Assembly: GCA_002886105.1 (NCBI GenBank)
Contig: CP025776.1
Location: forward strand, 3,472,001-3,536,000
Length of the DNA stretch: 64,000 bases
Direction: 5' to 3'
DNA from: Enterobacter sp. EA-1
GTDB taxonomy: Bacteria; Pseudomonadota; Gammaproteobacteria; Enterobacterales; Enterobacteriaceae
Program-made: the position numbers and the translations under genes
Notes under the pieces: generated by a model
Databases searched by the model: none
Seen by the model: the letters and a program-made list of their open reading frames with translations, nothing else
What the model was told of the DNA's origin: nothing
Shown here: positions 1 to 10,711 of the stretch, in pieces
Position numbering within the stretch: the stretch's first letter is position 1
How the letters are laid out: each line of letters starts with the position of its first letter

Positions 1-348
1 GGTGCTGTTTTTTATCACCAGCCTGTTTCTGCTCAGTACGCTGGGGATGGGCCTGCTGATTTCGACCGTTACCCGTAATCAGTTTAACGCGGCGCAGGTG
101 GCGCTGAATGCGGCATTTTACCGTCGATTATGCTGTCCGGCTTTATTTTTCAGATCGACAGCATGCCGGCGGTGATCCGCGCGGTGACCTATATCATTCC
201 GGCGCGCTATTTCGTCAGCACCCTGCAAAGCCTCTTTCTGGCGGGCAATATCCCGGTGGTGCTGATGGTGAATGTGCTGTTTTTGGTGGCCTCGGCAACG
301 ATGTTTATCGGCCTGACATGGCTGAAAACGAAACGCAGACTGGATTAA
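1..348 (+). CDS. ybhS: YbhS, ABC-2 type permease of the YbhFSR exporter (C-terminal part)
   Basis: Carboxy-terminal third of an inner-membrane ABC-2 permease; the window opens inside the gene. About 115 residues remain, with hydrophobic segments typical of the last membrane helices and a basic end (KTKRRLD). The frame changes near 119, where one base is missing in a T run after 'GCATTT', so the protein continues from frame 2 into frame 1. The next gene, ybhR, starts 9 bases downstream, as in the E. coli ybhGFSR operon. Known role of the family: with YbhR and the ATPase YbhF it forms an exporter linked to drug and cation efflux. The ATPase gene would lie to the left, outside the window. Confidence 0.9.
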
Positions 349-357
349 GGAAAAGCC

Positions 358-1462
358 ATGTTTCACCGTTTATTGACGCTGATCCGCAAAGAGTTGCAGT
401 CGCTGCTGCGCGAACCGCAAACCCGCGCCATTCTGGTGCTGCCGGTGCTGTTGCAGGTGCTGCTGTTCCCCTTGCCGCCACGCTGGAAGTGACGAATGCC
501 ACCATTGCTATCTACAACGAAGACAACGGCAAACATGCGGTGGAGTTAACCCAGCGTTTTGCCCGTGCTAAAGCGTTTACCCATGTTCTGCTGCTGAAAA
601 CCCGCAAGCAATCCGCCCGACGCTTGATACGCAACAAGCACTGCTGCTGGTGCGTTTCCCGGCGGATTTCTCGCGTAACTGGATAGCGGCGTCACCGCGC
701 CAATGCAGTTGATCCTCGACGGGCGCAACTCCAACAGTGCGCAAATTGCGGCCAACTATTTGCAGCAAATCGTCAAAGATTATCAGCAGGAGTTAATCCG
801 CGGGCAGAAAAAGCCCAACAACAGTGAGCTGGTGGTGCGCAACTGGTATAACCCGAACCTCGACTATAAATGGTTTGTGGTGCCGTCGCTGATTGCCATG
901 ATCACCACCATCGGCGTGATGATTGTGACATCGCTGTCGGTGGCGCGCGAACGCGAACAGGGCACGCTGGACCAACTGCTGGTGTCGCCGCTGGCCACCC
1001 GGCAAATCTTTGTCGGCAAAGCCGTACCGGCGCTGATTGTCGCCACCTTTCAGGCCACCATCGTACTCAGCGTCGGTATTCTGGCGTATCACATCCCCTT
1101 CGCCGGTTCGCTGCTGTTGTTCTATTTCACGATGTTGATTTATGGCCTGTCGCTGGTCGGTTTCGGCCTGCTGATCTCGTCCCTCTGCGTCAACCAGCAG
1201 CAGGCATTTATCGGCGTGTTTGTCTTTATGATGCCGGCGATCCTGCTCTCGGGTTATGTCTCGCCGGTCGAGAATATGCCGGTCTGGTTGCAGGATTTAA
1301 CCCTGGGTCAACCCGATCCGGCATTTTACCGACATTACCAAGCAGATTTACTTGAAGGATGCCAGCTTCGCGATTGTCTGGCAGAGCGTCTGGCCGCTGC
1401 TGGTGATTGCAGCGACCACGGGGTCAGTCGCCTATGCGCTGTTCAGACGGAAAATTATGTAA
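358..1462 (+). CDS. ybhR: YbhR, ABC-2 type permease of the YbhFSR exporter
   Basis: Second membrane subunit of the YbhFSR exporter, about 368 residues as in E. coli. It starts [20 protein letters not shown] at 358 behind AAGGAAAAG. A membrane helix near residue 25 is followed by a large periplasmic domain and then a cluster of helices. The central part from 703 reads clearly ([19 protein letters not shown]). The open frame breaks near 473, 597, 684 and 1302 by single-base indels; the true end is FRRKIM and TAA at 1460-1462. ybhQ converges from the other strand. No residue-level defect is seen beyond the indels. Confidence 0.9.
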
Positions 1463-1553
1463 CCCGGCGCGCATCAGCATAGCCGTTATTGCTCAGCGTT
1501 ACCGATGTTCGCGGGGATTGGCTGCATTGCCGCTTTGATGCAAACCGAATGAT

Positions 1554-1933
1554 TTAGCGGGAAGTTTTCTCTTTCGTTAACAGCGAAACCACCGCCGGGC
1601 CGGCAAGGATAGCCATCCCGGCGAGGGCCAACAGAACGTTGTTTTGCAGCACGCGGGAAAGCAACCAGATGACAATCAGCGACGCGCCAAAATACCGTGG
1701 TCGTCAGCTCTTCCAGCACATCGCCAGCCTCACGCCAGCGGGCGTCGTGGTGACGCTGTAAGAACAGCATCAGCAGCACGGTCACGCCATACAGCACGCA
1801 CAGGCCTAAACCCACACGCACCAGTGGCGCCGCTCATCCAGCCCATCACCAGCACCGCCACAATCAGCATGTGCAACATAATCTGCCAGCAACTCAGACC
1901 TGTCGCGACGCGAACGCGTTGTTGCCACTTCAT
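1554..1933 (-). CDS. ybhQ: YbhQ, small inner-membrane protein
   Basis: Small membrane protein of unknown biochemical role, about 125-135 residues with several hydrophobic segments. It starts MKWQQRVRVATGLSCWQIML at 1933 and, after indels near 1828 and 1702, ends in AILAGPAVVSLLTKEKTSR. It converges on ybhR and is divergent from ybhP, the same arrangement as in E. coli. Membrane topology is seen from hydrophobicity only; no enzymatic motif is visible. Family membership is clear from the amino-terminal match to YbhQ; no function is claimed. Confidence 0.85.
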
Positions 1934-2065
1934 GGCCACTCTCCTGGAAGGATTTTTATCTGTTAGAAGAGTACTCGCATTTACGGAAAATTCCGTAACC
2001 CCGCCATTTTTGTGACAGGGACTACAATTTATTTCATTGAGGAGAGTGACGCTGGCAGGAGATTT

Positions 2066-2827
2066 ATGACCCAACAAGCGCGACATTTTTCATTGAAAGT
2101 GCTCACCATTAATACCCACAAAGGCTTTACCGCGTTTAACCGGCGCTTTATTTTGCCTGAGCTTCGTGATGCCGTGCGCACCGTCAGCGCCGATATCGTC
2201 TGCCTGCAAGAAGTGATGGGCGCGCACGAAGTGCACCCGCTGCATGTGGAGAACTGGCCGGATACCACCCACTACGAATTTCTCGCCGATACCATGTGGA
2301 GCGATTACGCCTACGGTCGCAATGCCGTCTATCCGGAAGGGCATCATGGTAACGCCGTGCTGTCGCGCTTTCCGATTGAGCATTATGAAAACCGCGATGT
2401 CTCCATCGACGGCAGCGAAAAGCGCGGCCTGCTCTACTGCCGTATTGTGCCGCCGGATTTCGGGCGGCCGGTGCACGTCATGTGTGTGCATCTGGGTCTG
2501 CGGGAAGCGCACCGCCAGTCGCAACTCACCCTGCTGGCGGAATGGGTCAATGCCTTGCCGGAAAATGAGCCGGTCGTGGTGGCCGGTGACTTTAATGACT
2601 GGCGGCTTCGCGCTAACCATCCTCTGAAAATTCAGGCCGGGCTGGAAGAGATCTTCACCCGCGCCCATGGCCGCCCGGCGCGCACATTTCCGGTGCGCTT
2701 CCCGTTGCTGCGCCTCGACAGAATCTATGTCAAAACGCCAATGCCAGCGCACCGACGGCGCTGCCGCTGCGCAACTGGCGGCATCTCTCCGATCATGCTC
2801 CCCTCAGCGCGGGAGATCCATTTATGA
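2066..2827 (+). CDS. ybhP: YbhP, endonuclease/exonuclease/phosphatase family protein
   Basis: Member of the EEP (DNase I-like) fold family, 253 residues. I chose ATG 2066 over an upstream in-frame codon because GCAGGAG precedes it at normal spacing and the product then matches YbhP in length. Metal and catalytic motifs are visible: LQEVMG (Glu, metal), [20 protein letters not shown] (His) and GDFNDW (Asp/Asn). Two compensating indels near 2731 and 2811 scramble about 27 residues near the end; the restored end is [13 protein letters not shown], giving the expected final SDH motif. It overlaps clsB by ATGA, so translation is coupled. Substrate unknown. Confidence 0.92.
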   Translation: MTQQARHFSLKVLTINTHKGFTAFNRRFILPELRDAVRTVSADIVCLQEVMGAHEVHPLHVENWPDTTHYEFLADTMWSDYAYGRNAVYPEGHHGNAVLSRFPIEHYENRDVSIDGSEKRGLLYCRIVPPDFGRPVHVMCVHLGLREAHRQSQLTLLAEWVNALPENEPVVVAGDFNDWRLRANHPLKIQAGLEEIFTRAHGRPARTFPVRFPLLRLDRIYVKTPMPAHRRRCRCATGGISPIMLPSAREIHL

Positions 2828-4063
2828 AATGCAGCTGGCAGGAAGGAAACCGCATCCAGTTACTGGAGAATGGCGACAACTACTACCCGGCGCTGTATGA
2901 GGCGATCGCGCAGGCGCAGCAAAAGGTGATCCTCGAAACCTTTATCTGGTTTGAAGATGACGTTGGCCGGGCGTTGCAACAGGCATTGCTCCGCGCAGCA
3001 CGGCGCGGCATCAGCATTGAAGTGCTGCTGGATGGATATGGATCGCCGGACTTAAGCGAACAGTTTGTCAGTGAACTGACTTCCGCTGGCGTGGTTTTCC
3101 GCTATTACGATCCGCGCCCGCGGCTGTTGGGTATGCGCACGAATCTCTTTCGCCGCATGCACCGCAAAATTGTGGTGATCGATAACACGGTGGCGTTTGT
3201 CGGCGGCATTAACTATTCCGCCGAACATGTGACCAGCTATGGCCCGGAAGCCAAGCAGGATTACGCGGTGCGTGTTGAAGGCCCGGTGGTGGAAGACATT
3301 TTGCAGTTTGAGGCTGGAAAACCTGCCAGAGAACGCCCCGGCAAGACGCTGGTGGCGACGCCGTCGTCATCGCCCGGAAGAGAACCGCAAACCGGGCGAA
3401 GCGCAGGCGCTGTTTGTCTGGCGTGATAACGATGAGCACCGCGATGACATTGAGCGCCACTACCTGAAGATGCTGGCCAATGCCCGGCGGGAAGTGATTA
3501 TTGCCAATGCCTACTTCTTTCCCGGTTATCGCCTGCTGCACGCCATGCGCAATGCCGCGCGGCGCGGTGCCTCGGTGAAGTTGATTGTTCAGGGCGAGCC
3601 GGATATGCCAATCGTCAAAGTCGGTGCCGAACTGCTCTACAACTACCTGCTAAAAGGCGGTGTGCAGGTCTATGAATATCGCCGTCGCCCGTTGCATGGC
3701 AAAGTCGCGCTGATGGACGATCACTGGGCTACGGTCGGCTCCAGCAATCTTGATCCGTTGAGCCTGTCGCTGAACCTCACGGAGGCCAATCTGATCATTC
3801 ACGATCGCGAGTTTAACCAGACGCTGCGGGAGAACCTCCATACCATTATTGCCCAAGACTGCCTGCGGGTGGATGAGTCGATGGCGCCAAAACGCACCGT
3901 GGAATCTGGCCAAAAGTGTGGTGGTGTTCCACTTTTACGCCACTTCCCGGCGATGGTCGGCTGGTTGCCCGCGCACACACCGAAACTGGCGCAGGTGGCA
4001 GCGCCCGTGCAACCGGAAATGGGAAACCCGGATCGCGTCGAGAATTCGGAGGTGAAGCCCTGA
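2824..4063 (+). CDS. clsB: ClsB, cardiolipin synthase B
   Basis: Phospholipase D superfamily enzyme that makes cardiolipin (and phosphatidylglycerol in E. coli) at the inner membrane; about 413 residues. Both HKD catalytic motifs are seen: [11 protein letters not shown] near residue 115 and [20 protein letters not shown] in the second half. Indels near 3316 and between 3898 and 3945 shift the frame; translation is otherwise continuous to TGA 4061-4063. It sits in a three-gene unit, overlapping ybhP upstream (ATGA) and ybhN downstream (TGATG). ClsB differs from ClsA in lacking amino-terminal membrane helices, and none is seen here. Confidence 0.95.
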
Positions 4064-5030
4064 TGTCAACCGCTCATCCTCGCTGGCGACTGGCGAAAAA
4101 AATCCTCACCGGCGTGTTCTTTATTGCCGTTGCGGTGTTGCTGGTGCTGTATGCGCAGAAAGTGAACTGGGATGATGTCTGGAAGGTAATCCGTGATTAC
4201 AACCGCACGGCGCTACTCAGCGCCATCGCGCTGGTGATTGTCAGCTATCTGATCTACGGCTGTTATGACTTGATGGGACGCGCCTGGTGCGGGCACAAAC
4301 TGGCGAAACGCCGAGTCATGCTGGTGTCGTTTATCTGTTATGCCTTCAATCTGACGCTCAGTGCACCGGGTGGGCGGCATCGGCATGCGTTACCGGCTCT
4401 ATTCCCGGCTGGGGCTGCCGGGCAGCACCATCACACGCATTTTCTCATTAAGCATTACCACCAACTGGCTGGGTTACATTCTGCTCGGTGGGCTGATTTT
4501 TTACCTTCGGTGTGGTGCAGATCCCGGCGCACTGGTATATCGATGAGCGTACGCTGCGCATTATCGGCATCGTGTTGCTACTGGTGATTGCGTTTTATGT
4601 GTGGAGCTGCGCGTTTGCCAAACGCCGACACATGACGGTGAAAGGGCACAAACTGGTGCTGCCATCGTGGCGGTTTGCCGTCGTGCAGATGGTGATTTCC
4701 AGCGCCAACTGGATGGCGATGGGCGCTATCATCTGGTTGCTGATGGGCATGCAAGCGGATTTCTTCTTTGTGCTTGGCGTGTTGCTGGTTAGTAGCATCG
4801 CCGGGGTGATTGTGCATATCCCGGCGGGCATCGGCGTGCTGGAGGCCGTTTTTATTGCGCTTCTGGCGGGTGAACACGTTTCTCAGGGGACCATTATTGC
4901 CGCCCTGCTCGCGTATCGCGTGCTTTACTACTTCCTGCCGCTGTTGCTGGCGCTGGTGTGCTATTTGCTGCTGGAGAGCCGGGCAAAAGCGCTGCGCAAG
5001 AAAAATGCGCAAACGCTGGCGAAACCGTAG
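4063..5030 (+). CDS. ybhN: YbhN, UPF0104 multi-pass inner-membrane protein
   Basis: Integral membrane protein of the UPF0104 family, related to the membrane (flippase-like) domain of lysylphosphatidylglycerol synthases. About 320 residues with roughly eight hydrophobic segments. Start ATG 4063 overlaps the clsB stop (TGATG). The first helix is at residues 12-32 (TGVFFIAVAVLLVLYAQ). Frame changes occur near 4365 and 4503; the end RAKALRKKNAQTLAKP is followed by TAG at 5028-5030. Co-transcription with clsB suggests a role in lipid handling; that is inference from context. The stop lies 4 bases from the stop of the convergent ybhM. Confidence 0.9.
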
Positions 5031-5034
5031 TGAA

Positions 5035-5752
5035 TTAACGGGAAGACCCACCGCTACCGGGAGACAGCGCGGTGAGGATCTCCGCCAATAGCCTGAGGAT
5101 CTCAAACAGCGCCACACTCATTCCCGGTGCACCGCCAGCGCGCCGCGAATAGCGCAGCATTGTACGGTGGTAAAGTTGCGGTGATACAGCTCGCGGGCAG
5201 ATCCTGTGATACGCGGTGTTTGATACGCCGTCGTCAGGCTAAACAGCAACACCAGCGACATGCTACCGATCCACAACCAGACGCTACTGTGCAGCAGACT
5301 GTTGACCAGCGCGGAGAGACCAAGCCCGATCAGGACCATCACAAAACAGTACCCGCCGCCGCGAAGCGTTCCCCGTGAAACGGGCCAGCATCGCGCTGGT
5401 GAGGAACATCCCGCCAACCACGGCAAACGCCAGCACCAGAGAGGATAACGTAAAGACGCTGGCAAACAGCAAGCCGGTAAGCAGGCTCATCACGCACAAA
5501 CAGCAGAACGCCAGTCGGGTGCCGAAACGCGCGAAAAACAGATTAAGGGTGAGACCGCACGCGAACCACAGGATAGTCAGTACGGCAATCAACCAGCCAT
5601 GAGCGGTGAACGCGCGAACCGGCATCACGTCCAGCACCCACCAGTGCAGCGCCAAGGCTCAATGCCATGCCCGCCGCCAGCCACAAACATACGCCCGTTA
5701 TCAGCTCTGTCGGGGCGATCTGCGGCGGCTGTATCCAGCCAAAGGGCTTCAT
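5035..5752 (-). CDS. ybhM: YbhM, BAX inhibitor-1 family membrane protein
   Basis: Second BI-1-like membrane protein, beside ybhL and on the same strand. The product starts MKPFGWIQPPQIAPTELITG. Two ATGs lie in tandem (5755, 5752); I prefer 5752 because AGGAGG is then 6 bases away. Six or seven hydrophobic segments follow. Indels near 5650, 5375 and 5128 break the frame; restoring the last gives an end of FEILRLLAEILTALSP plus a short tail and TAA at 5035-5037, which resembles the helix ending of BI-1 proteins. Function is not established; family members are tied to membrane stress and calcium leak. Confidence 0.82.
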
Positions 5753-5784
5753 CATTATCCTCCTGAATCCCCTGCCATCTGGCA

Positions 5785-5815
5785 GGCAAAGAAATCCCGG
5801 CCGGAGCCGGGATTT
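5785..5815 (-). terminator. Rho-independent terminator after ybhL
   Basis: A 10-bp perfect stem (AAATCCCGGC / GCCGGGATTT, 5792-5801 and 5806-5815) with loop CGGA. Read on the minus strand it is followed by CTTTGCC, a short T-rich tract. It lies between the ybhL stop and the ybhM start and would separate the two genes. Confidence 0.75.
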
Positions 5816-5859
5816 GATCATTTGATGGCGTTTCGCCTGTCAGGCTTTCGACAAAAGCC

Positions 5860-6564
5860 TTAGCGACGGTTGCCGAAAATGCGCAACAGCATCAGGAACA
5901 GGTTGATAAAGTCGAGATACAGCGTCAATGCGCCGAGAATGGCGGTTTTACGCAGTTGCGAAGCGTCGTTGAGGTCGATCTGTTGGCCGATGTTTTTCAG
6001 CTTCTGCGTATCATAAGCCGTCAGGCCGACAAAGATCACCACGCCGATGTAGGTCACCGCCCACATCAGGGCTTCGCTCTTCAGCCAGAAGTTGACGAGT
6101 GAGGCGAGAACAATACCAATCAGCCCCATAAACAGCATATTGCCGAAGCCGCTTAAGTCACGTTTGGTGTAACCATACAGGCTCATGGCACCAAACATCC
6201 CGGCGGTCACCACAAAGGTCGCGGCGATGGATTCAGCGGTGTAGATAAAGAGAATGCTGGAAAGCGTCAGCCCGGTTAACGCCGAATAGAGCATAAACAG
6301 CGAGGTAGCCACCCCGGCGCTCAGTTTATGAATAAGCCCGGAGAGGATAAACACCAGCGCCAGTTGCGCGATAATCAGGCCAAAAAAGGTAATCTGGCTG
6401 GAGAACACCAACGCCATGACAGCATTGTTACCGGCAGCATACCGGGCAACGAACGCGGTCAGTAACAGACCGCAGGTCATCCAGCCGTACACCTGCGCCA
6501 TGTAGGTTTGCAACCCGCTGCGGGTTTGCTGGACGATCGAGTCGGAACGAGGATAACGGTCCAT
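5860..6564 (-). CDS. ybhL: YbhL, BAX inhibitor-1 / YccA family inner-membrane protein
   Basis: Intact 234-residue membrane protein with seven hydrophobic segments and the BI-1 carboxy-terminal signature (GALTLYLDFINLFLMLLRI). An alternative GTG start lies 2 codons upstream, but ATG 6564 has AGGAG five bases before it and gives the E. coli-like start MDRYPRSDSIVQQ. One of the few genes in the window without an indel. The BI-1 family comprises membrane proteins linked to proton/calcium leak and stress protection; the role in bacteria is unsettled. It lies downstream of moaE on the same strand with a 59-base gap. Confidence 0.95.
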   Translation of the reverse strand: MDRYPRSDSIVQQTRSGLQTYMAQVYGWMTCGLLLTAFVARYAAGNNAVMALVFSSQITFFGLIIAQLALVFILSGLIHKLSAGVATSLFMLYSALTGLTLSSILFIYTAESIAATFVVTAGMFGAMSLYGYTKRDLSGFGNMLFMGLIGIVLASLVNFWLKSEALMWAVTYIGVVIFVGLTAYDTQKLKNIGQQIDLNDASQLRKTAILGALTLYLDFINLFLMLLRIFGNRR

Positions 6565-6623
6565 AGTCACTCCTGAATAATGGGTTAACGCTTAATAAGA
6601 TTAACACATCCCGGTTCAACGCA

Positions 6624-7071
6624 TTACCAACGCTTTGCCGCCTGCTTGTCGCTGTCGCGGGCTTCCAACCCAGCGCTCGCCTTCGGTGGCCTCGCGCTTC
6701 CAGAAAGGCGCGCGGGTTTTCAGGTAGTCCATAATAAACTGCCCGGCGTCAAACGCGCTGCTGCGATGGGCGCTGGCGACGCCGACAAAAACAATTTCAT
6801 CGCCCGGCCATAGCTCGCCAACGCGATGGTAGACCGTAACCCGCCCCAGCGGCCAACGGGCGCGCTTCACTGACAATTTCCGCCAGCGAGCGTTCCGTCA
6901 TCCCCGGATAGTGTTCGAGCGTCAACGCGCTGACGCTGTCGCCGAGATTGTGGTTACGCACTTTGCCGGTAAAGGTGACCACCGCGCCGTCCTCATCGCG
7001 CGCCGCCAGCCGGTGTATTCATCGCCGACGTTGAAAGCGGCATGTTCGACGCAAATCCGTGTTTCACTCAT
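6624..7071 (-). CDS. moaE: MoaE, molybdopterin synthase catalytic subunit
   Basis: Large subunit of molybdopterin synthase, which with thiocarboxylated MoaD inserts the dithiolene sulfurs into cyclic pyranopterin monophosphate. About 150 residues. Visible motifs: VTFTGKVRNHNLGDSV, LEHYPGMTE, VGVASAHRSSAFDAGQF and the active-site region MDYLKTRAPFWKRE with its conserved lysines. Frame changes occur near 7011, 6858 and 6658; the last turns the true end (RDSDKQAAKRW, TAA 6624-6626) out of frame. Its ATG follows the moaD stop by one base, so it is the last gene of moaABCDE. Confidence 0.95.
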
Positions 7072-7072
7072 T

Positions 7073-7318
7073 TCATCCCCCGGTCACCGGTGGGAAAAAA
7101 GCCACTTCATCACCGCTGCTCAGCGGGTGATCAAACGTGACCAGCGTCTGGTTAACCGCCGCCAGCAATTTGCCCTCTTCCAGCGCCAGCGCCCAACGTT
7201 CGCCTTGCGCCGCCAGATGCTGACGCAGCGCCTCGACGGTGGGAAAAACGGTGTCAGACGCCATGCTGTCACAGCCCACCAGCTCGCGCACCTGCGCGAA
7301 AAAAAGGATCTTAATCAT
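7073..7318 (-). CDS. moaD: MoaD, molybdopterin synthase sulfur carrier subunit
   Basis: Intact 81-residue ubiquitin-like sulfur carrier. It ends in the essential Gly-Gly (FFPPVTGG), which is adenylated by MoeB and thiocarboxylated before sulfur transfer to the pterin. The beta-grasp pattern ([15 protein letters not shown] ... [12 protein letters not shown]) is clear. It overlaps moaC by 8 bases at the start and abuts moaE, as in the E. coli operon. Confidence 0.97.
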   Translation of the reverse strand: MIKILFFAQVRELVGCDSMASDTVFPTVEALRQHLAAQGERWALALEEGKLLAAVNQTLVTFDHPLSSGDEVAFFPPVTGG

Positions 7319-7799
7319 CGCTGTCCATCCTGAAATCCCCGGACTTGCCGCCGCTTTTCGCCAGCAGGCGCACCGGGCCGATCACCATATCTTTCTGCAC
7401 GGCTTTGCACATGTCGTAAATGGTCAGCGCCGCCACGGAGGCTGCGGTCAGCGCTTCCATTTCCACGCCGGTTTTCCCGGTCAGGCGGCAAAGCGCTTCA
7501 ATGCGCACACGGTTATGCTCCGGCTGCGCCTGCAACTGCACTTCCACTTTGCTCAGCAGCAACGGGTGGCACAGCGGGATCAGCTCCCGGTGCGTTTGGC
7601 CGCCACCGGATCCCGGCAATGCGCGCGCGGTGGCGAACACATCGCCTTTGTGATGACTGCCGTCGATAATCATGGCCAGCGTTTGCGGCAACATGGTGAC
7701 AAATGCTTCGGCGCGGGCTTCGCGTACGGTTTCCGCTTTCGCAGAGACATCGACCATATGCGCTTCGCCATCGGCATTAATATGGGTCAGTTGTGACAT
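7311..7799 (-). CDS. moaC: MoaC, cyclic pyranopterin monophosphate synthase
   Basis: Second step of molybdenum cofactor synthesis: converts 3',8-cyclo-7,8-dihydro-GTP made by MoaA to cyclic pyranopterin monophosphate. 162 codons are open throughout, but residues 59-70 ([12 protein letters not shown]) do not match the family, where ARIAGI..AKRT is expected. Closely spaced indels near 7600-7625 cancel out and explain it. The conserved parts read [15 protein letters not shown], the active-site LIPLCHPL and [24 protein letters not shown]. It lies between moaB (4-base gap) and moaD (overlap). Confidence 0.95.
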   Translation of the reverse strand: MSQLTHINADGEAHMVDVSAKAETVREARAEAFVTMLPQTLAMIIDGSHHKGDVFATARALPGSGGGQTHRELIPLCHPLLLSKVEVQLQAQPEHNRVRIEALCRLTGKTGVEMEALTAASVAALTIYDMCKAVQKDMVIGPVRLLAKSGGKSGDFRMDSDD

Positions 7800-7802
7800 A
7801 AC

Positions 7803-8316
7803 TTATTTCTTAAAATGGGGATGGAAATTACAGGGACGTGTACGCGCATCCAGCTGCGGCGCAATGATGTTTTCCCATGCGGTACGACAGGCTTTGGTCG
7901 ACCCCGGCATGGCAAAAATCAGCGTTTTATTGGCAATGCCCGCCACCGCACGGGACTGCAGTGTTGCGGTGCCAATCTCCTCAAAAGAGAGCATGCGGAA
8001 CACTTCGCCAAACCCCCTGGATTTCACGATCGAACAGCGGCAGCAACGCTTCCGGCGCCTGATCGCCGTCGGTGAAGCCGGTGCCGCCGGTGATCAAGAC
8101 CACCTGCACGTCGTCGCGGGCGATCCACGCGGAAACCTGCGCGCGAATGGCATAACGGTTCTCTTTGACAATCGCCTTATCCACCATCTGGTGACCGGCA
8201 TCGTGCGCAGCGTCGCGCAGCCAGTGACCGGAAGTATCATCCTCTTCGCCGCGACGGTTAGACACCGTCAGAATAGCCAATTTCACCGGAATAAACTCAG
8301 CGCTGACCTGACTCAT
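7803..8316 (-). CDS. moaB: MoaB, molybdopterin adenylyltransferase-like protein
   Basis: MogA/MoaB family protein, 170 residues, with the MPT-binding motif [18 protein letters not shown]. It starts [20 protein letters not shown] with AAGGAGA upstream. One extra C near 8023 (ACCCCCT) shifts the frame; beyond it the protein reads [19 protein letters not shown] and ends NFHPHFKK. In E. coli MoaB is dispensable because MogA does the adenylation; that is family knowledge, not visible here. Second gene of the moa operon. Confidence 0.95.
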
Positions 8317-8335
8317 CTCATTCTCCTTGCGGCGA

Positions 8336-9324
8336 TTACCCGCCAATGTATGAAAGGTTTTGCGTAATGCCTGTATTGCCCTGATGCAGGAAGTGCGTCT
8401 GCTTTTGTGCGTGAGCGCGGCGGCAATACGCTGTTCCAGCATCGCTTGCTGTGCGTCGTTCTGTAGCAGGTCGCGCAAATTGACGCCGCCATCGCCAAAC
8501 AGGCACAAGTGCAGTTTGCCGGTCGACGACACGCGCAGGCGATTGCAACTGGCGCAGAAGTCTTTTCATAAGGCATGATAAGACCGATTTCCCCGGCGTA
8601 ATCCGGGTGGCAAAACACCTGCGCCGGGCCGTCGCTACGCTGGCGCAATTGATGGATCCAACCACGTTGCAGCAGTTGATCGCGCAGCACCATGCCGGAG
8701 ATATGATGGTTGCGAAACAGCTCGCTGCCCTCTCCGGTCTCCATCAGTTCAATAAAGCGTAGCTGGACAGGACGCGATTTGATCCACGCCAGAAAGGTGT
8801 CGAGCTGGTGATGGTTAACGTCGCGCATCAGTACCGTGTTGACTTTGACTTTGGCAAAGCCCGCGGCGAAAGCGGCATCGATACCGTCCATCACCTGCTG
8901 AAACTTATCCTCGGCCGGTAATGGCATGAAACTGGCGGGCATCGAGACTGTCGAGGCTGACGTTAATGGCCGTGAGCCCGGCGTCGCGCCACAGGGCGAC
9001 ATCACGAGCAAGCCGGTAACCGTTGGTGGTGACGGCAATCTGGCGGATAGCGCTGTTTTCGCGCACCGCGGCGATAATATCGGGGAAATCGCGTCGCAGC
9101 GACGGCTCACCGCCTGTCAGGGCGCACTTTTCCGTGCCCATGGCGCTGAAGGCGCGTGTTACCCGACGAATTTCATCGACGCCGAGAAAGCCGTTGTTGT
9201 TGATGCCGCCCGGCTTGTAACCGTCCGGCAGGCAGTAGGTGCAACGAAAATTGCACACATCAGTGATCGACAAACGCAAGTAATAGAACTTACGCGCGAA
9301 CGCATCGGTAAGTTGTGAAGTCAT
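8336..9324 (-). CDS. moaA: MoaA, GTP 3',8-cyclase (radical SAM)
   Basis: First enzyme of molybdenum cofactor synthesis: a radical SAM enzyme that rearranges GTP. 329 residues expected; the span here is 989 bases. The amino-terminal cluster motif CNFRCTYC and [13 protein letters not shown] (SAM binding) are intact. The carboxy-terminal second [4Fe-4S] region is out of frame because of indels near 8920 and 8569, but its end, [20 protein letters not shown], is recovered. First gene of moaABCDE; its leader carries a Moco riboswitch and a ModE site lies upstream. Confidence 0.95.
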
Positions 9325-9334
9325 TTACACCTTT

Positions 9335-9420
9335 CCAAATACGGGAGATGCAGTCATTTCTTCCTGCACCGGCGACAGGAACCGTTGCGGGCTCCGTCAC
9401 GGCCAGTGCCCCGTATCTTT
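9335..9420 (-). promoter_or_regulatory. Moco riboswitch (moaA leader RNA)
   Basis: The leader between the moaA start and its promoter folds into a closing helix ATACGGG/CCCGTAT (9410-9416 with 9339-9345) enclosing an inner hairpin TTCCTG/CAGGAA and a GC-rich arm. This layout and its place 10-100 bases before moaA fit the molybdenum cofactor sensing RNA known from E. coli, which turns moa expression down when cofactor is plentiful. Identification rests on position and helix layout; I could not run a covariance model. Confidence 0.75.
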
Positions 9421-9518
9421 CGACTTAGGCGCAAAGGCTTGAGTGTATATTTTGTTAGTCACGCTAACATTGCTTATGGCGATAGTAGCGCGATAGTCGG
9501 GCTTTCGCTATCACGATA

Positions 9519-9546
9519 ATCGTTATATAAATACATATATAGCGAC
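9519..9546. promoter_or_regulatory. ModE binding site upstream of moaA
   Basis: ATCGTTATATA-N6-TATATAGCGAC matches the ModE consensus (ATCGNTATATA-N6-TATATANCGAT) at nearly every position. In E. coli molybdate-bound ModE activates moaA from such a site. The regulator itself is encoded in this window at 29749-30537, and a second site lies before modA. Confidence 0.85.
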
Positions 9547-9674
9547 ATGATCGTGCACTTTCAGTACAGAGTACGTGAAAATCGCGTTTTGCCTTGATAT
9601 GTGTCATTTTCCACTCTGCGCGGCATCGTCTTTTGGTGGTATTTGCGCTAACGTATCGGGATAATTCTTCATAA

Positions 9675-10598
<924 letters not shown>

Positions 10599-10603
10599 CC
10601 CTC

Positions 10604-10640
10604 CGGCAGGTTATTTTTGTGACCTGCCGATACCTTTCTT
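10604..10640 (+). terminator. Terminator-like hairpin after yvcK
   Basis: CGGCAGGT / ACCTGCCG (10604-10611, 10622-10629) forms an 8-bp stem with a T-rich loop, followed by ATACCTTTCTTAATTTCTT. The U tract is imperfect, so termination efficiency is uncertain. It separates yvcK from the PmrA-controlled eptA promoter. Confidence 0.55.
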
Positions 10641-10662
10641 AATTTCTTAAGGTTGTCTTAAA
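10638..10662 (+). promoter_or_regulatory. PmrA box upstream of eptA
   Basis: CTTAAG-N5-CTTAAA at 10646-10662 fits the PmrA (BasR) direct-repeat consensus YTTAAK-N5-YTTAAK apart from the last base. A further CTTAAT half-site sits at 10638. The box lies 50 bases before the eptA start and points along its coding strand, which implies that PmrA, encoded in the same operon, controls eptA-pmrA-pmrB. Confidence 0.82.
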
Positions 10663-10711
10663 AAAAAAACGGTCATCCTCTTGTCACATTCTTTGCAGGA
10701 TCCGGTACGCT

